Assembly: GCA_028694545.1 (NCBI GenBank)
Contig: JAQVKV010000145.1
Location: forward strand, 1 to 6,422
Length of the DNA stretch: 6,422 nt
DNA from: Zavarzinia sp.
Lineage (GTDB): Bacteria > Pseudomonadota > Alphaproteobacteria > Zavarziniales > Zavarziniaceae
Direction: 5' to 3'
Of this stretch, positions 1-6,360 are shown in pieces. The first letter of the stretch is position 1, and each line of letters starts with the position of its first letter. Below the pieces are notes generated by a model that was given only the letters and a program-made list of their open reading frames with translations, made no database searches and had not been told where the DNA came from. A program made the position numbers and the translations under genes.

Positions 1-650
1 CGGGGGCTGCTGGGGTGATGGCGGGGCTTGGGCCGGACGCCAACGCGCTCAGCTTCATGACGGCGGCGCCGGTTGCGATCGCCGGCATTCCCTGTCTCGT
101 CTCCCGCTCCGGTTATACGGGCGAGGATGGTTTCGAGATTTCCGTGCCGGCGGACCGGGCGGCCGAACTGGCGCGCGCCTTCCTTGCCGCCGGTGCCGCC
201 CCCATCGGCCTTGGCGCGCGGGACAGCCTGCGTCTCGAGGCCGGGCTCTGCCTCTATGGCCACGACATCGACACGACGACCGATCCGATCGAAGCCTCGC
301 TGGCCTGGACCGTGCCGAAGCGCCGCCGCGCGGCCGCCGATTTCCCCGGTGCCGCCCGCGTGCTGGCCGCGCTGGAAAAGGGTGTCGCGCGCAAACGTGT
401 CGGCATCCGTCCGCTCGGCCGGGCGCCGGCCCGCGAGGGCACGGTAATCGCGGCGCCGGGCGGGGCCGAGATCGGTATCGTCACCTCGGGCGGTTTCGGG
501 CCCACGGTGGAAGGTCCGGTCGCCATGGGGTACGTGCCGCCCGAATATGCCACCCCCGGCACGAAACTGGACCTCATCGTGCGCGGCAAGCCGCTGCCCG
601 CCGAAGTTGCCACGCTTCCCTTCGCTCCCCATCGCTACGCCAAGGCTTGA
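1..650 (+). CDS. gcvT: Glycine cleavage system T protein (aminomethyltransferase), 3' part
   Basis: This is the C-terminal ~215 residues of GcvT; the family is about 360-380 residues, so the first ~150 lie before the window. The reading frame is open from base 3, and the internal GTG/ATG at 15/18 are not the true start. GcvT takes the aminomethyl group from the lipoyl arm of GcvH, releases ammonia and transfers the one-carbon unit to tetrahydrofolate in the cytoplasm. Family motifs seen, in order, are [13 protein letters not shown], the strongly conserved [22 protein letters not shown], the RRR..DFPGA stretch after ASLAWTV, and the C-terminal barrel motif [19 protein letters not shown]. It is the first visible gene of the gcvT-gcvH-gcvPA-gcvPB operon and ends 9 nt before gcvH. 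Any glycine riboswitch or operon promoter would be upstream and out of view. The assignment is certain from the motifs and the neighbours. Confidence 0.97.
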   Translation, partial: GAAGVMAGLGPDANALSFMTAAPVAIAGIPCLVSRSGYTGEDGFEISVPADRAAELARAFLAAGAAPIGLGARDSLRLEAGLCLYGHDIDTTTDPIEASLAWTVPKRRRAAADFPGAARVLAALEKGVARKRVGIRPLGRAPAREGTVIAAPGGAEIGIVTSGGFGPTVEGPVAMGYVPPEYATPGTKLDLIVRGKPLPAEVATLPFAPHRYAKA

Positions 651-659
651 GAGACCGTC

Positions 660-1034
660 ATGACCGTCAAATACACCAAGGACCACGAGTGGATCGCCGT
701 GACCGGCTCGACCGGCCGTGTCGGCATCACGGATTATGCCCAGTCGCAGCTCGGCGACATCGTCTTCGTCGAACTGCCGGCGATCGGCAAGGCGCTGGAG
801 AAGGGCGGCGAGGCGGCGGTCGTCGAATCCGTGAAGGCCGCTTCCGAAGTCTATTCGCCGGTTACCGGCACGGTGACCGCGGCGAACGAGCCGCTGGCCG
901 ACGAGCCGGCGCTGGTCAATTCCGACCCGCGGGGCGAAGGCTGGTTCTTCGAGGTCGAGCTGGCGGATGCGTCGGAGCTGGACGGCCTGATGGACGAAGC
1001 CGCCTACAAGGATTATGTCGCGTCGCTCGACTGA
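660..1034 (+). CDS. gcvH: Glycine cleavage system H protein (lipoyl carrier)
   Basis: The complete 124-residue protein has the usual length for GcvH. It carries the methylamine intermediate on a lipoylated lysine between the P, T and L proteins. The sequence begins [12 protein letters not shown], where KYTxxHEW is the family N-terminal signature, and continues [19 protein letters not shown]. The lipoyl site [17 protein letters not shown] places the modified lysine at residue 59 (codon 834-836). The C-terminal part has the expected [15 protein letters not shown]. The ATG at 660 is preceded by a weak purine-rich GAGAG overlapping the gcvT stop codon, about 6 nt away, so translation may be partly coupled to gcvT. 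gcvPA follows after 11 nt. Lipoylation needs LipB/LipA or LplA, which are not in the window. Confidence 0.98.
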   Translation: MTVKYTKDHEWIAVTGSTGRVGITDYAQSQLGDIVFVELPAIGKALEKGGEAAVVESVKAASEVYSPVTGTVTAANEPLADEPALVNSDPRGEGWFFEVELADASELDGLMDEAAYKDYVASLD

Positions 1035-1038
1035 GGTG
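1033..1038 (+). promoter_or_regulatory. Ribosome binding site of gcvPA
   Basis: GAGGTG overlaps the gcvH stop codon and lies 7 nt before the ATG at 1046. It favours that ATG over the ATG at 1041, which is in another frame. The open frame extends much further upstream (to about 647), but the conserved N-terminus begins at 1046. Confidence 0.7.
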
Positions 1039-1045
1039 TGATGCC

Positions 1046-2392
1046 ATGCGTTATCTTCCCCTGACCGGGGCCGATCGCACCGCCATGCTGGCGGCGATCG
1101 GCGCTCCCTCGGTTGACGATCTGTTCCGCGACGTGCCGGTTTCCGCGCGTCTGCCCGGTCCCGTGGACCTGCCCGCCCATCTCGGCGAATGGGAGGTCGA
1201 GAAGGCGATCGCCGCCATGGCCGCCAGGAACCGCCATTCGGGCGATCTGGCGAGCTTCCTCGGCGCCGGGGCCTATCGCCATCACGTGCCGGCGGCGGTG
1301 GACCATCTGATCCAGCGCTCGGAATTCCTCACATCCTATACGCCGTACCAGCCGGAAATCGCTCAAGGGACGCTGCAGTACCTCTTCGAGTTCCAGACCC
1401 AGGTGGGGATGCTGACCGGGATGGAGGTCGCCAATGCCTCCATGTACGACGGTTCGACCGCCTGTGCCGAGGCCGTCGAGATGGCGCGGCGCATCACCGG
1501 GCGCAAGCGCGTGGTGCTGTCGGGCAACCTGCATCCCCATTATGCCGAGGTGATCCGCACGCTCGGCGCCCTGCATGAGACGGACATCGTACAGGATGCG
1601 CCCCGCCCCGCCGGGGGCGAGGCCCTGGTGCCCGCGCTCGACAAGGCGACGGCCTGCGTCGTCGTGCAATATCCGGATGTCTTCGGCAATATTCGCGACC
1701 TCTCGGCGCTGGCGGCGGCGGCGCAGGCGAACGGCGCGCTTCTCGTCGTCGCCGTGACCGAGGTGGTTTCGCTTGGCGCCCTGGTGCCGCCGGGCGCCAT
1801 GGGGGCCGACATCGTGGTGGGCGAGGGGCAGGGGCTGGGTGGGGGCCTTGGCTTCGGCGGGCCCTATCTCGGGCTGTTCGCCACGCGTGCCAAATATGTC
1901 CGCCAGATGCCCGGGCGCCTGTGCGGCGAGACGGTGGACGCGGAGGGGCGGCGCGGTTTCGTCCTCACCCTGTCCACGCGGGAACAGCATATCCGGCGCG
2001 AGAAGGCAACCTCGAACATCTGCACCAATTCCGGGCTCTGTTCGCTGGCCTTCACCATCCATCTCTCGCTGCTGGGCGAGGCGGGCTTCACGAAGCTTGC
2101 CGCGCTGAACCATGCGCGGGCCGTTCAGGCGGCGCAGGCGCTGGCGGCGGTGCCGGGCGTTTCCGTGCTCAATCCGGCCTTCTTCAACGAATTTACCCTG
2201 AAGCTTTCGAGGGAAGCGGCCGGGGTGGTGGAGGCGCTGGTGGCGAAGGGCATCCTCGCCGGCGTGCCCGGGGCGCGGCTGTGGCCCGGGCAGGCGGATC
2301 TGGCGAACATTCTGCTGGTCGCCGTCACCGAAACCAATACGACGGCGGAGATCGAGGCTTTCGCCGCCGCCCTTGCCGAGGTGCTCGCATGA
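1046..2392 (+). CDS. gcvPA: Glycine dehydrogenase (decarboxylating) subunit 1
   Basis: This 448-residue protein has the usual length for the N-terminal-half subunit of the two-subunit P protein. With GcvPB it decarboxylates glycine and loads the aminomethyl group onto GcvH. The start [15 protein letters not shown] is typical of the family. Diagnostic blocks are [59 protein letters not shown] with YDGSTA, then [31 protein letters not shown] and [17 protein letters not shown]. It has the PLP-enzyme fold but lacks the PLP-binding lysine motif, which is in GcvPB, as expected for the split enzyme. It overlaps gcvPB by ATGA at 2389-2392, so the two subunits are probably made in equal amounts by coupled translation. 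In E. coli and most gammaproteobacteria the two halves are a single GcvP. Confidence 0.97.
   Translation: MRYLPLTGADRTAMLAAIGAPSVDDLFRDVPVSARLPGPVDLPAHLGEWEVEKAIAAMAARNRHSGDLASFLGAGAYRHHVPAAVDHLIQRSEFLTSYTPYQPEIAQGTLQYLFEFQTQVGMLTGMEVANASMYDGSTACAEAVEMARRITGRKRVVLSGNLHPHYAEVIRTLGALHETDIVQDAPRPAGGEALVPALDKATACVVVQYPDVFGNIRDLSALAAAAQANGALLVVAVTEVVSLGALVPPGAMGADIVVGEGQGLGGGLGFGGPYLGLFATRAKYVRQMPGRLCGETVDAEGRRGFVLTLSTREQHIRREKATSNICTNSGLCSLAFTIHLSLLGEAGFTKLAALNHARAVQAAQALAAVPGVSVLNPAFFNEFTLKLSREAAGVVEALVAKGILAGVPGARLWPGQADLANILLVAVTETNTTAEIEAFAAALAEVLA
2378..2383 (+). promoter_or_regulatory. Ribosome binding site of gcvPB
   Basis: GAGGTG lies inside the last codons of gcvPA, 5 nt before the ATG at 2389 and 8 nt before a second in-frame ATG at 2392. 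Either start is possible. It is the same hexamer that precedes gcvPA. Confidence 0.6.
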
Positions 2393-3942
2393 TGAACCGT
2401 CAGGGAAGGCCCACGGCGCCGGGCGAAGGCGCTGCCGGGCGTATCGAAACCGTGCTCGGCCATCGCGGCCTCGATCACGAGGAAGCGTTGATCTTCGAGA
2501 TCGGGCAAGGCGGTCGCAGTGGCGTCGACCTGCCGGACGTGCCGGCGGTCGAAAGCCGGCTGGGCGGCCTTGCGCGGAACGATACGATCGGCCTGCCCGG
2601 CCTGTCGGAACCCCAGGTGGTACGCCATTACGTGCGCCTGTCGCGGCGGAACTACGCGATCGACATGGGGCTCTATCCGCTCGGCTCCTGCACGATGAAG
2701 CATAATCCGCGCCTGAACGAGAAGCTGGCGCGCCTGCCGGGCCTGGCCGACCTTCATCCGCTGGCGCCGCTGTCCACCGTCTCGGGCGCCATCGAGCTGA
2801 TGGGGACGCTAGCCCATTGGCTGAAGGTGCTGACCGGCATGCCGGCGGTGGCGCTCAGCCCCAAGGCCGGCGCCCATGGCGAGCTGTGCGGCATGATGGC
2901 GATCCGCGCCGCCCATGTGGCCAAGGGCGAGGGCGCGCTGCGCACCCGCGTGCTCGTGCCCGAAAGCGCCCATGGCACCAACCCCGCCACCGCCGCCTAT
3001 TGCGGCTTCAAGGTGGATCCGGTGCCGGCCACGGAAGACGGCCGCGTCGATCTCGCCGCCCTGAAGGCGAAGCTCGGGCCGGATGTTGCCGCGATCATGC
3101 TGACCAACCCCAATACCTGCGGGTTGTTCGAGCGCGACATTCTCGAGATCGCCGAGGCTGTCCATGGCGTGGGCGGCTATTTCTACTGCGACGGGGCGAA
3201 TTTCAACGCGATCGTCGGGCGCGTGCGGCCGGGGGACCTTGGCGTCGACGCCATGCACATCAACCTGCACAAGACCTTCTCCACCCCCCATGGCGGCGGC
3301 GGACCGGGCTCCGGCCCTGTCGTCCTGTCGGACGCGCTGGCGCCCTTCGCGCCCTTGCCCTGGGTGGTCGAGACGGATGGCGGCTACACGCTGGTGGAAG
3401 CGGAAGCGGGCGAAAGCTTTGGCCGCATGGCCGCCTTCCACGGCCAGATGGGCATGTTCGTGCGGGCATTGGCCTACATGATGAGCCATGGCGCCGACGG
3501 GCTGGCCCAGGCGGCGAGCGACGCGGTGCTGGCGGCCAATTACATCCAGGCGAAACTGTCGGACGTGATGACGGCGGCCTTCGAGGGCCCCTGCATGCAC
3601 GAAGCCCTGTTCGACGATCGCTTCCTGAAGGATACGGGGGTCACAACTCTCGATTTCGCCAAGGCCATGATCGACGAGGGCTACCATCCGATGACCATGT
3701 ATTTTCCGCTGGTGGTCCATGGGGCGATGCTGATCGAGCCGACGGAAAGCGAATCCCGCGAAAGCCTGGACGCCTTCATCGCAGTCATGCGGGCATTGGC
3801 GACAGCGGCCAAGGCGGGCGAGGTGGAACGCTTCACCGGCGCCCCGCATTACGCCCCGCGCCGCCGCCTGGACGAGACGGCGGCGGCGCGAAAGCCCGTG
3901 CTGCGTTGGACACCGGCGGTGCCGGTGCAAGCGGCGGAATGA
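2389..3942 (+). CDS. gcvPB: Glycine dehydrogenase (decarboxylating) subunit 2
   Basis: This 517-residue protein is the C-terminal-half subunit of the split P protein and carries the PLP cofactor. The PLP lysine is in [18 protein letters not shown], which corresponds to [14 protein letters not shown] of single-chain GcvP and places it at residue 295 (codon 3271-3273). The conserved aspartate of [12 protein letters not shown] is residue 268. Other family blocks are [18 protein letters not shown] (about residues 94-111), [38 protein letters not shown] and, near the end, the APxxxx[14 protein letters not shown] tail. The ATG at 2389 overlaps the gcvPA stop as ATGA; ATG 2392 is an alternative that shortens the protein by one residue. 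Other long frames here on both strands are GC-driven shadows. It is the last gene of the operon and is followed by a terminator. Confidence 0.98.
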   Translation: MMNRQGRPTAPGEGAAGRIETVLGHRGLDHEEALIFEIGQGGRSGVDLPDVPAVESRLGGLARNDTIGLPGLSEPQVVRHYVRLSRRNYAIDMGLYPLGSCTMKHNPRLNEKLARLPGLADLHPLAPLSTVSGAIELMGTLAHWLKVLTGMPAVALSPKAGAHGELCGMMAIRAAHVAKGEGALRTRVLVPESAHGTNPATAAYCGFKVDPVPATEDGRVDLAALKAKLGPDVAAIMLTNPNTCGLFERDILEIAEAVHGVGGYFYCDGANFNAIVGRVRPGDLGVDAMHINLHKTFSTPHGGGGPGSGPVVLSDALAPFAPLPWVVETDGGYTLVEAEAGESFGRMAAFHGQMGMFVRALAYMMSHGADGLAQAASDAVLAANYIQAKLSDVMTAAFEGPCMHEALFDDRFLKDTGVTTLDFAKAMIDEGYHPMTMYFPLVVHGAMLIEPTESESRESLDAFIAVMRALATAAKAGEVERFTGAPHYAPRRRLDETAAARKPVLRWTPAVPVQAAE

Positions 3943-3949
3943 CCCTTGT

Positions 3950-3995
3950 GAACATCACCGGCCCGTGTTTCTGGTCGGTGATGTTCTCCTTTTGG
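3950..3995 (+). terminator. Rho-independent terminator of the gcv operon
   Basis: GAACATCACCG (3950-3960) is perfectly complementary to CGGTGATGTTC (3976-3986). The stem can extend inward by G-U, C-G and C-G pairs to 14 pairs (3950-3963 with 3973-3986), leaving a 9-nt loop. It begins 7 nt after the gcvPB stop and is followed by TCCTTTTGGTTG. The T run is short (four T), so termination is probable rather than certain. Strand is assigned from the upstream operon and the position of the T run. Confidence 0.8.
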
Positions 3996-4032
3996 TTGTC
4001 TTGATGTAGACTGGTGTCCCGATACTCCGTTC

Positions 4033-4038
4033 GAGGGG
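4033..4038 (+). promoter_or_regulatory. Ribosome binding site of the TonB-like gene
   Basis: GAGGGG lies 4 nt (6 nt measured from GAGG) before the ATG at 4043. It supports that start, which also gives a well-formed signal peptide. The promoter should lie between the terminator and this site (about 3987-4030). The best -10-like hexamer is GATACT at 4021-4026, but no -35 at good spacing goes with it, so I do not call one. Confidence 0.6.
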
Positions 4039-4042
4039 CGCC

Positions 4043-4552
4043 ATGAGCCGAATCGCTCCGCATCTTTGCCTGTGTCTCTGGCTGTTGATCGTTTTCGCCG
4101 CGCCCGGCATCGCGGCACCCGAGGAACTGGCGCGACCGCCTGCGCCGGCCCCCGCCGCTCCGACCGAGATTCCGCCGGAAATCGAGCCGAATCTGGCCGA
4201 AGGGAAGGCCTTGTGCGAGGGCGGCTTTATGGCGCCCTACAAGCACGAGGAAGAGGCGCGAGAGATTTTCCATAACTGGTGTCGTGAAAACCTGGCGCGC
4301 ATCAGGAAGAACACGCGCTACCCGCCCCTGGCGATCGTGGCCCGCGCGTCTGGCATGGTGATTGTCAGGATGGTGGTCAGCGTCCGTGCCCGTGTGAGCC
4401 CGTGCGAGATGGTCCGCTCCAGTGGCAGCCGGTCGCTGGACGACTATACGGTGAAGGCTGTCTGCGGCACTGAATACCTGCCTGTGCCGCCCGAACTCGG
4501 CGTGGACGAACTCGTGATCTGGGTCCCCATGGGCTACCGGTATTGGGATTGA
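4043..4552 (+). CDS. Exported protein with TonB C-terminal-like domain
   Basis: This 169-residue protein has three parts. Residues 1-25 are a signal peptide or anchor: MSR, a hydrophobic core LCLCLWLLIVFAA, and a likely signal peptidase I site after GIAA. Residues 26-50 are a proline/alanine-rich linker (ARPPAPAPAAPTEIPPEIEP). Residues ~85-166 fit the TonB C-terminal fold: RYPPLA, then alternating hydrophobics GMVIVRMVVSV, then VRSSGSRSLDDYTVKAV and YLPVPPEL. These correspond to the family pattern YPxxA..G.V.V...V....v..SSG...LD..a..av...P.P. TonB proteins energise outer-membrane receptors from the inner membrane, but this one is short, appears cleavable and lacks a long periplasmic linker. 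It is more likely a small periplasmic TonB-C-domain protein of unknown role. Cysteines 58, 80, 121 and 141 could form disulfides. It has its own ribosome binding site after the gcv terminator, so it is probably transcribed separately. The domain call rests on pattern, not on a search. Confidence 0.75.
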   Translation: MSRIAPHLCLCLWLLIVFAAPGIAAPEELARPPAPAPAAPTEIPPEIEPNLAEGKALCEGGFMAPYKHEEEAREIFHNWCRENLARIRKNTRYPPLAIVARASGMVIVRMVVSVRARVSPCEMVRSSGSRSLDDYTVKAVCGTEYLPVPPELGVDELVIWVPMGYRYWD

Positions 4553-4562
4553 CCATTGCCGC

Positions 4563-4880
4563 TCAGCGTCGGCGTGGCCTGATGCTGTCGTGGCCCCAGG
4601 TGATCACCAGATCGCCCGGGGGGAAGGTGTCGTAGATCAGGTCGAGACCTAGCTCGGCCTCGGCCAGCCGGCCCTTGTCGAAGACGGAAGCCATGAATTT
4701 GGACCGTGCTTCGATGCCGAAGTCGCGGGCGATCTCGGCACCGAAAGGCCCGAGGGGGCGGGCGTCGTAGAGATGCAGCACGATGCGGAACAGCACGGGT
4801 TCGCGGCGGCGCAGATCGTCGATCAGGCGCCGGGCATGGTCCGGGGGCAGGGCGCAATGGCCGAAATAGTCGATCGCCAT
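4563..4880 (-). CDS. Hypothetical 105-residue protein downstream of phnM
   Basis: I do not recognise this protein. It begins MAIDYFGHCALPPDHAR and ends in a basic RPRRR. It is charged and soluble-looking, with no signal peptide or membrane segment. It contains LFRIVLHLYDARPLGPFGAEIA, a probable strand-turn-helix, and GLDLIYDTFPPGDLVITWGHD, which look like coherent protein rather than noise. The ATG at 4880 is the only sensible start: no ATG, GTG or TTG lies in frame just upstream, and the next methionine is residue 63. No clear Shine-Dalgarno precedes it, and the 53-nt gap from the phnM stop is filled by a hairpin. It shares strand with phnM and probably its transcript, so a phosphonate-related role is possible but only by association. 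It ends 10 nt from the convergent TonB-like gene. A non-coding explanation is unlikely but not excluded. Confidence 0.65.
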   Translation of the reverse strand: MAIDYFGHCALPPDHARRLIDDLRRREPVLFRIVLHLYDARPLGPFGAEIARDFGIEARSKFMASVFDKGRLAEAELGLDLIYDTFPPGDLVITWGHDSIRPRRR

Positions 4881-4891
4881 CGCGCCATCAT

Positions 4892-4932
4892 GACCGGTTT
4901 CCCGTTTCCGTCGGTGAACGGCGTCACCGGTC
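4892..4932 (-). repeat. Two-part hairpin between phnM and the 105-residue gene
   Basis: The outer arms GACCGGT (4892-4898) and ACCGGTC (4926-4932) are perfect inverted repeats. Inside them CCGTT (4902-4906) pairs with AACGG (4917-4921) around a 10-nt loop, leaving a small 3x4-nt internal loop. In total 12 pairs fill nearly the whole intergenic gap, starting 1 nt after the phnM stop and ending 11 nt before the ATG of the next gene. No T run follows on either strand, so it is not a standard terminator. An mRNA-processing, stability or translation-control element is possible. Confidence 0.5.
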
Positions 4933-4933
4933 C

Positions 4934-6121
4934 TCAGAATCCCGAGACCAGAAGCCGGTTGGCCTGGAACACGGGCCGGCCGGCGACGATGGTGGCGGCG
5001 ACCCGGGGCAGGGCCGGCTGTTCGTCGTCGACGAGGACGAAGTCGGCGCGCGCCCCCGGGCGGATCATGCCGCGATCGGTCATGCCCGCGGCGCTCGCCG
5101 GATTGGCCGAGATCAGGCCCCAGGCCTTGGCGAAGGGCAACACGCCTTCTCGCGCCAGGCGGAAGGCCGCGTGCAGCAGGGACGGGTAGTAATAGTCCGA
5201 GGCCAGCACCTGGCACATGCCCTTCGCCACCATCGGCGCCGCGCTGATGGCGCCGTTGTGGCTGCCGCCGCGCATGACATTGGGGGCGCCAAGCACGATG
5301 GGGTCGCCGAGGTCCCGGGCTTTCGCCGCCGCGTCTTCCGTCATCGGGAATTCGCTGATGGAGCAGCCCATCTGGTGGAAGGATACGCGTTGCGCGGCAC
5401 TCGTGTCGTCGTGCGAAGCGGCGGCGACACGGGCTTCGGCGGCGGCGCGCGCCAGCCGGCGGATGGAGTCCGGCACTTCGCTCCGGCGGGCCCAGACATC
5501 GGCGATCAGGGCCTCGAAATGGCCAAGCGTCATCTTCGCCCGGTCGGCGTATTTCTGCAGCTTGGCGGGATGGCCGAGCAGCTTGTGGATATGGGGCGTA
5601 TGGTCGTTGAAGGCGAGCAGGCGGATGCTGCCTTCCTCCAGCCACTCCAGGATTTCGTCCACCGCGTCGAGATTGAAGGTTTCGTGGCGCAGGTGGATAT
5701 GGGTGTCGGCCGACAGCCGTCCGCGCATGTCGGTAAGGGTTTCCTTCAGGCGGTGCGCCATTTCGCGCCCGCGCAGGCCCGGCTCCCACGACCAGGTGAT
5801 GGCATGGAACGCGGTGGTGATGCCGTTGCCGACGACCTGGAGATCGGTTTCCTGCAACGCGACGCCCAGCGATACTTCGACGCCGGGGCGCGGCATGATC
5901 TGGCGCTCGAAGGCGTCGCCATGAAGGTCGACAATGCCGGGCAGGACCAGGAGGCCACGGGCGTCGATCACGCGAAAGGCCGAGAAACCGGTCGCTCGGG
6001 TGGGGCCGGCGATGCGCCCGCCCTCGATGGCGAGCGAGCCTTCCTCGATCGTTCCGTCGGGCCAGAGAATACGGCCCCCCCTGATTTCGACGCGCATCGG
6101 CGTGTCCGCTCCATCCTGCAT
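4934..6121 (-). CDS. phnM: PhnM-type amidohydrolase (alpha-D-ribose 1-methylphosphonate 5-triphosphate diphosphatase family)
   Basis: This is a 395-residue amidohydrolase; E. coli PhnM is 378. PhnM removes pyrophosphate from alpha-D-ribose 1-methylphosphonate 5-triphosphate, the step before C-P bond cleavage in phosphonate use. Metal-site and family motifs are in order: LLVLPGIVDLHGDAFE (His67, Asp69), GNGITTAFHAI, THIHLRHETFN (~140-150), LLAFNDHTPH (~168-177), AAASHDDTS (His237-Asp239), GAPNVMRGGSHNGAISA (~278-294) and LASDYYYPSLLHAAFRLA (Asp309). These match E. coli PhnM closely (ASHDDAT, GAPNIVRGGSHSG, SSDYYPASLLDAAFR). One difference is HGDAFERQ where E. coli has HTDNLDKF. The start is uncertain: ATG 6121 has GGA 6 nt upstream, while ATG 6097 (MRVEIRGG) fits the domain edge but its GGAG is 11 nt away. 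Usual partners phnG-L and phnN are not in the window, so the exact substrate is inferred. Confidence 0.88.
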   Translation of the reverse strand: MQDGADTPMRVEIRGGRILWPDGTIEEGSLAIEGGRIAGPTRATGFSAFRVIDARGLLVLPGIVDLHGDAFERQIMPRPGVEVSLGVALQETDLQVVGNGITTAFHAITWSWEPGLRGREMAHRLKETLTDMRGRLSADTHIHLRHETFNLDAVDEILEWLEEGSIRLLAFNDHTPHIHKLLGHPAKLQKYADRAKMTLGHFEALIADVWARRSEVPDSIRRLARAAAEARVAAASHDDTSAAQRVSFHQMGCSISEFPMTEDAAAKARDLGDPIVLGAPNVMRGGSHNGAISAAPMVAKGMCQVLASDYYYPSLLHAAFRLAREGVLPFAKAWGLISANPASAAGMTDRGMIRPGARADFVLVDDEQPALPRVAATIVAGRPVFQANRLLVSGF

Positions 6122-6214
6122 GATTTTTCCGAGCCTAGCGGTATTGGGTTGCAACGTGGTGACAGGAAGTTGTCTTTTGTGTGCCCGGCGTCACTTAAGC
6201 ATGCCGTCCGAAAT

Positions 6215-6243
6215 AATTTATAACCCATTGAAAAATATGTAAA
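6215..6243 (-). promoter_or_regulatory. Candidate sigma70-type promoter for phnM
   Basis: Read on the minus strand, TTTACA (6243-6238, five of six matches to TTGACA) is followed after 17 nt by TAAATT (6220-6215, four of six matches to TATAAT). The overlapping TATAAA at 6222-6217 is a second -10 choice with 15-nt spacing. Transcription would start near 6208, giving a leader of about 87 nt to ATG 6121. It lies in the most AT-rich part of the window. Confidence 0.5.
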
Positions 6244-6320
6244 AAACTAGACATTTCGGGCCTTTTGTCGAGCGCTCGCCGCCGAGTGTTCACCTTTGCG
6301 TCATCAAAATATCATTCTAG

Positions 6321-6332
6321 TCGTCTAGACCT
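6321..6332. promoter_or_regulatory. Candidate GntR/PhnF-type operator
   Basis: TCGTCTAGACCT has a perfect 8-bp palindrome GTCTAGAC (6323-6330). It matches 9 of 12 positions of TGGTATAGACCA, the operator I recall for Mycobacterium smegmatis PhnF, a HutC-subfamily GntR repressor. A related half-site TGTCTAG (minus strand, 6253-6247) sits next to the -35 of the phnM promoter candidate. An 8-bp palindrome in a region this size is not rare by chance; the support comes from the motif and the phnM context. Confidence 0.35.
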
Positions 6333-6360
6333 ATTACCGGTCGCGACGGGATGGGACGTC

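Larger units (their letters stand above)
6122..6360. other. Intergenic regulatory region upstream of phnM
   Basis: I find no convincing gene in this stretch. It is clearly richer in A+T than the rest of the window, most strongly at 6210-6253. It contains a phnM promoter candidate, CTAG-containing sites at 6247-6253 and 6316-6332, and short palindromes GTTGCAAC (6148-6155), CGAGCGCTCG (6269-6278) and CGTCATGACG (6357-6366, running just past its edge). A short frame ending at 6242 (MPSEIIYNPLKNM at its end) has no coding character. The layout is that of a regulatory region between divergent genes. Confidence 0.6.

Noticed and set aside
1..660. Glycine riboswitch for the gcv operon
   Set aside because: It would lie before gcvT, whose 5' part is outside the window; nothing in the visible gene gaps is long enough to hold one.
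1013..2113. Long minus-strand frame opposite gcvH/gcvPA (366 codons)
   Set aside because: It is antisense to clearly conserved gcvPA motifs, and its composition (Arg, Gly, His rich, no recognisable motif) is typical of GC-driven shadow frames.
2809..3930. Long minus-strand frame opposite gcvPB (373 codons)
   Set aside because: It mirrors conserved gcvPB codons, and its His/Arg/Gly-rich translation has no domain-like features.
4881..5789. Upstream extension of the 105-residue gene into phnM in the same frame
   Set aside because: The frame is open by GC bias only. Its translation over phnM is Pro/Arg-rich noise, and coherent sequence begins at the ATG at 4880.
6148..6165. Possible Pho box (minus strand CTGTCAC followed by TTGCAAC)
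   Set aside because: Only the first 7-nt half resembles the consensus; the second matches at three of seven positions. It also lies downstream of the best promoter candidate, where an activator site would not be expected.
4706..6223. Long plus-strand frame of 505 codons opposite phnM and the 105-residue gene
   Set aside because: PhnM on the other strand has intact catalytic motifs throughout. The plus-strand product is low-complexity Arg/Gly/Ala with no motif and no ribosome binding site.
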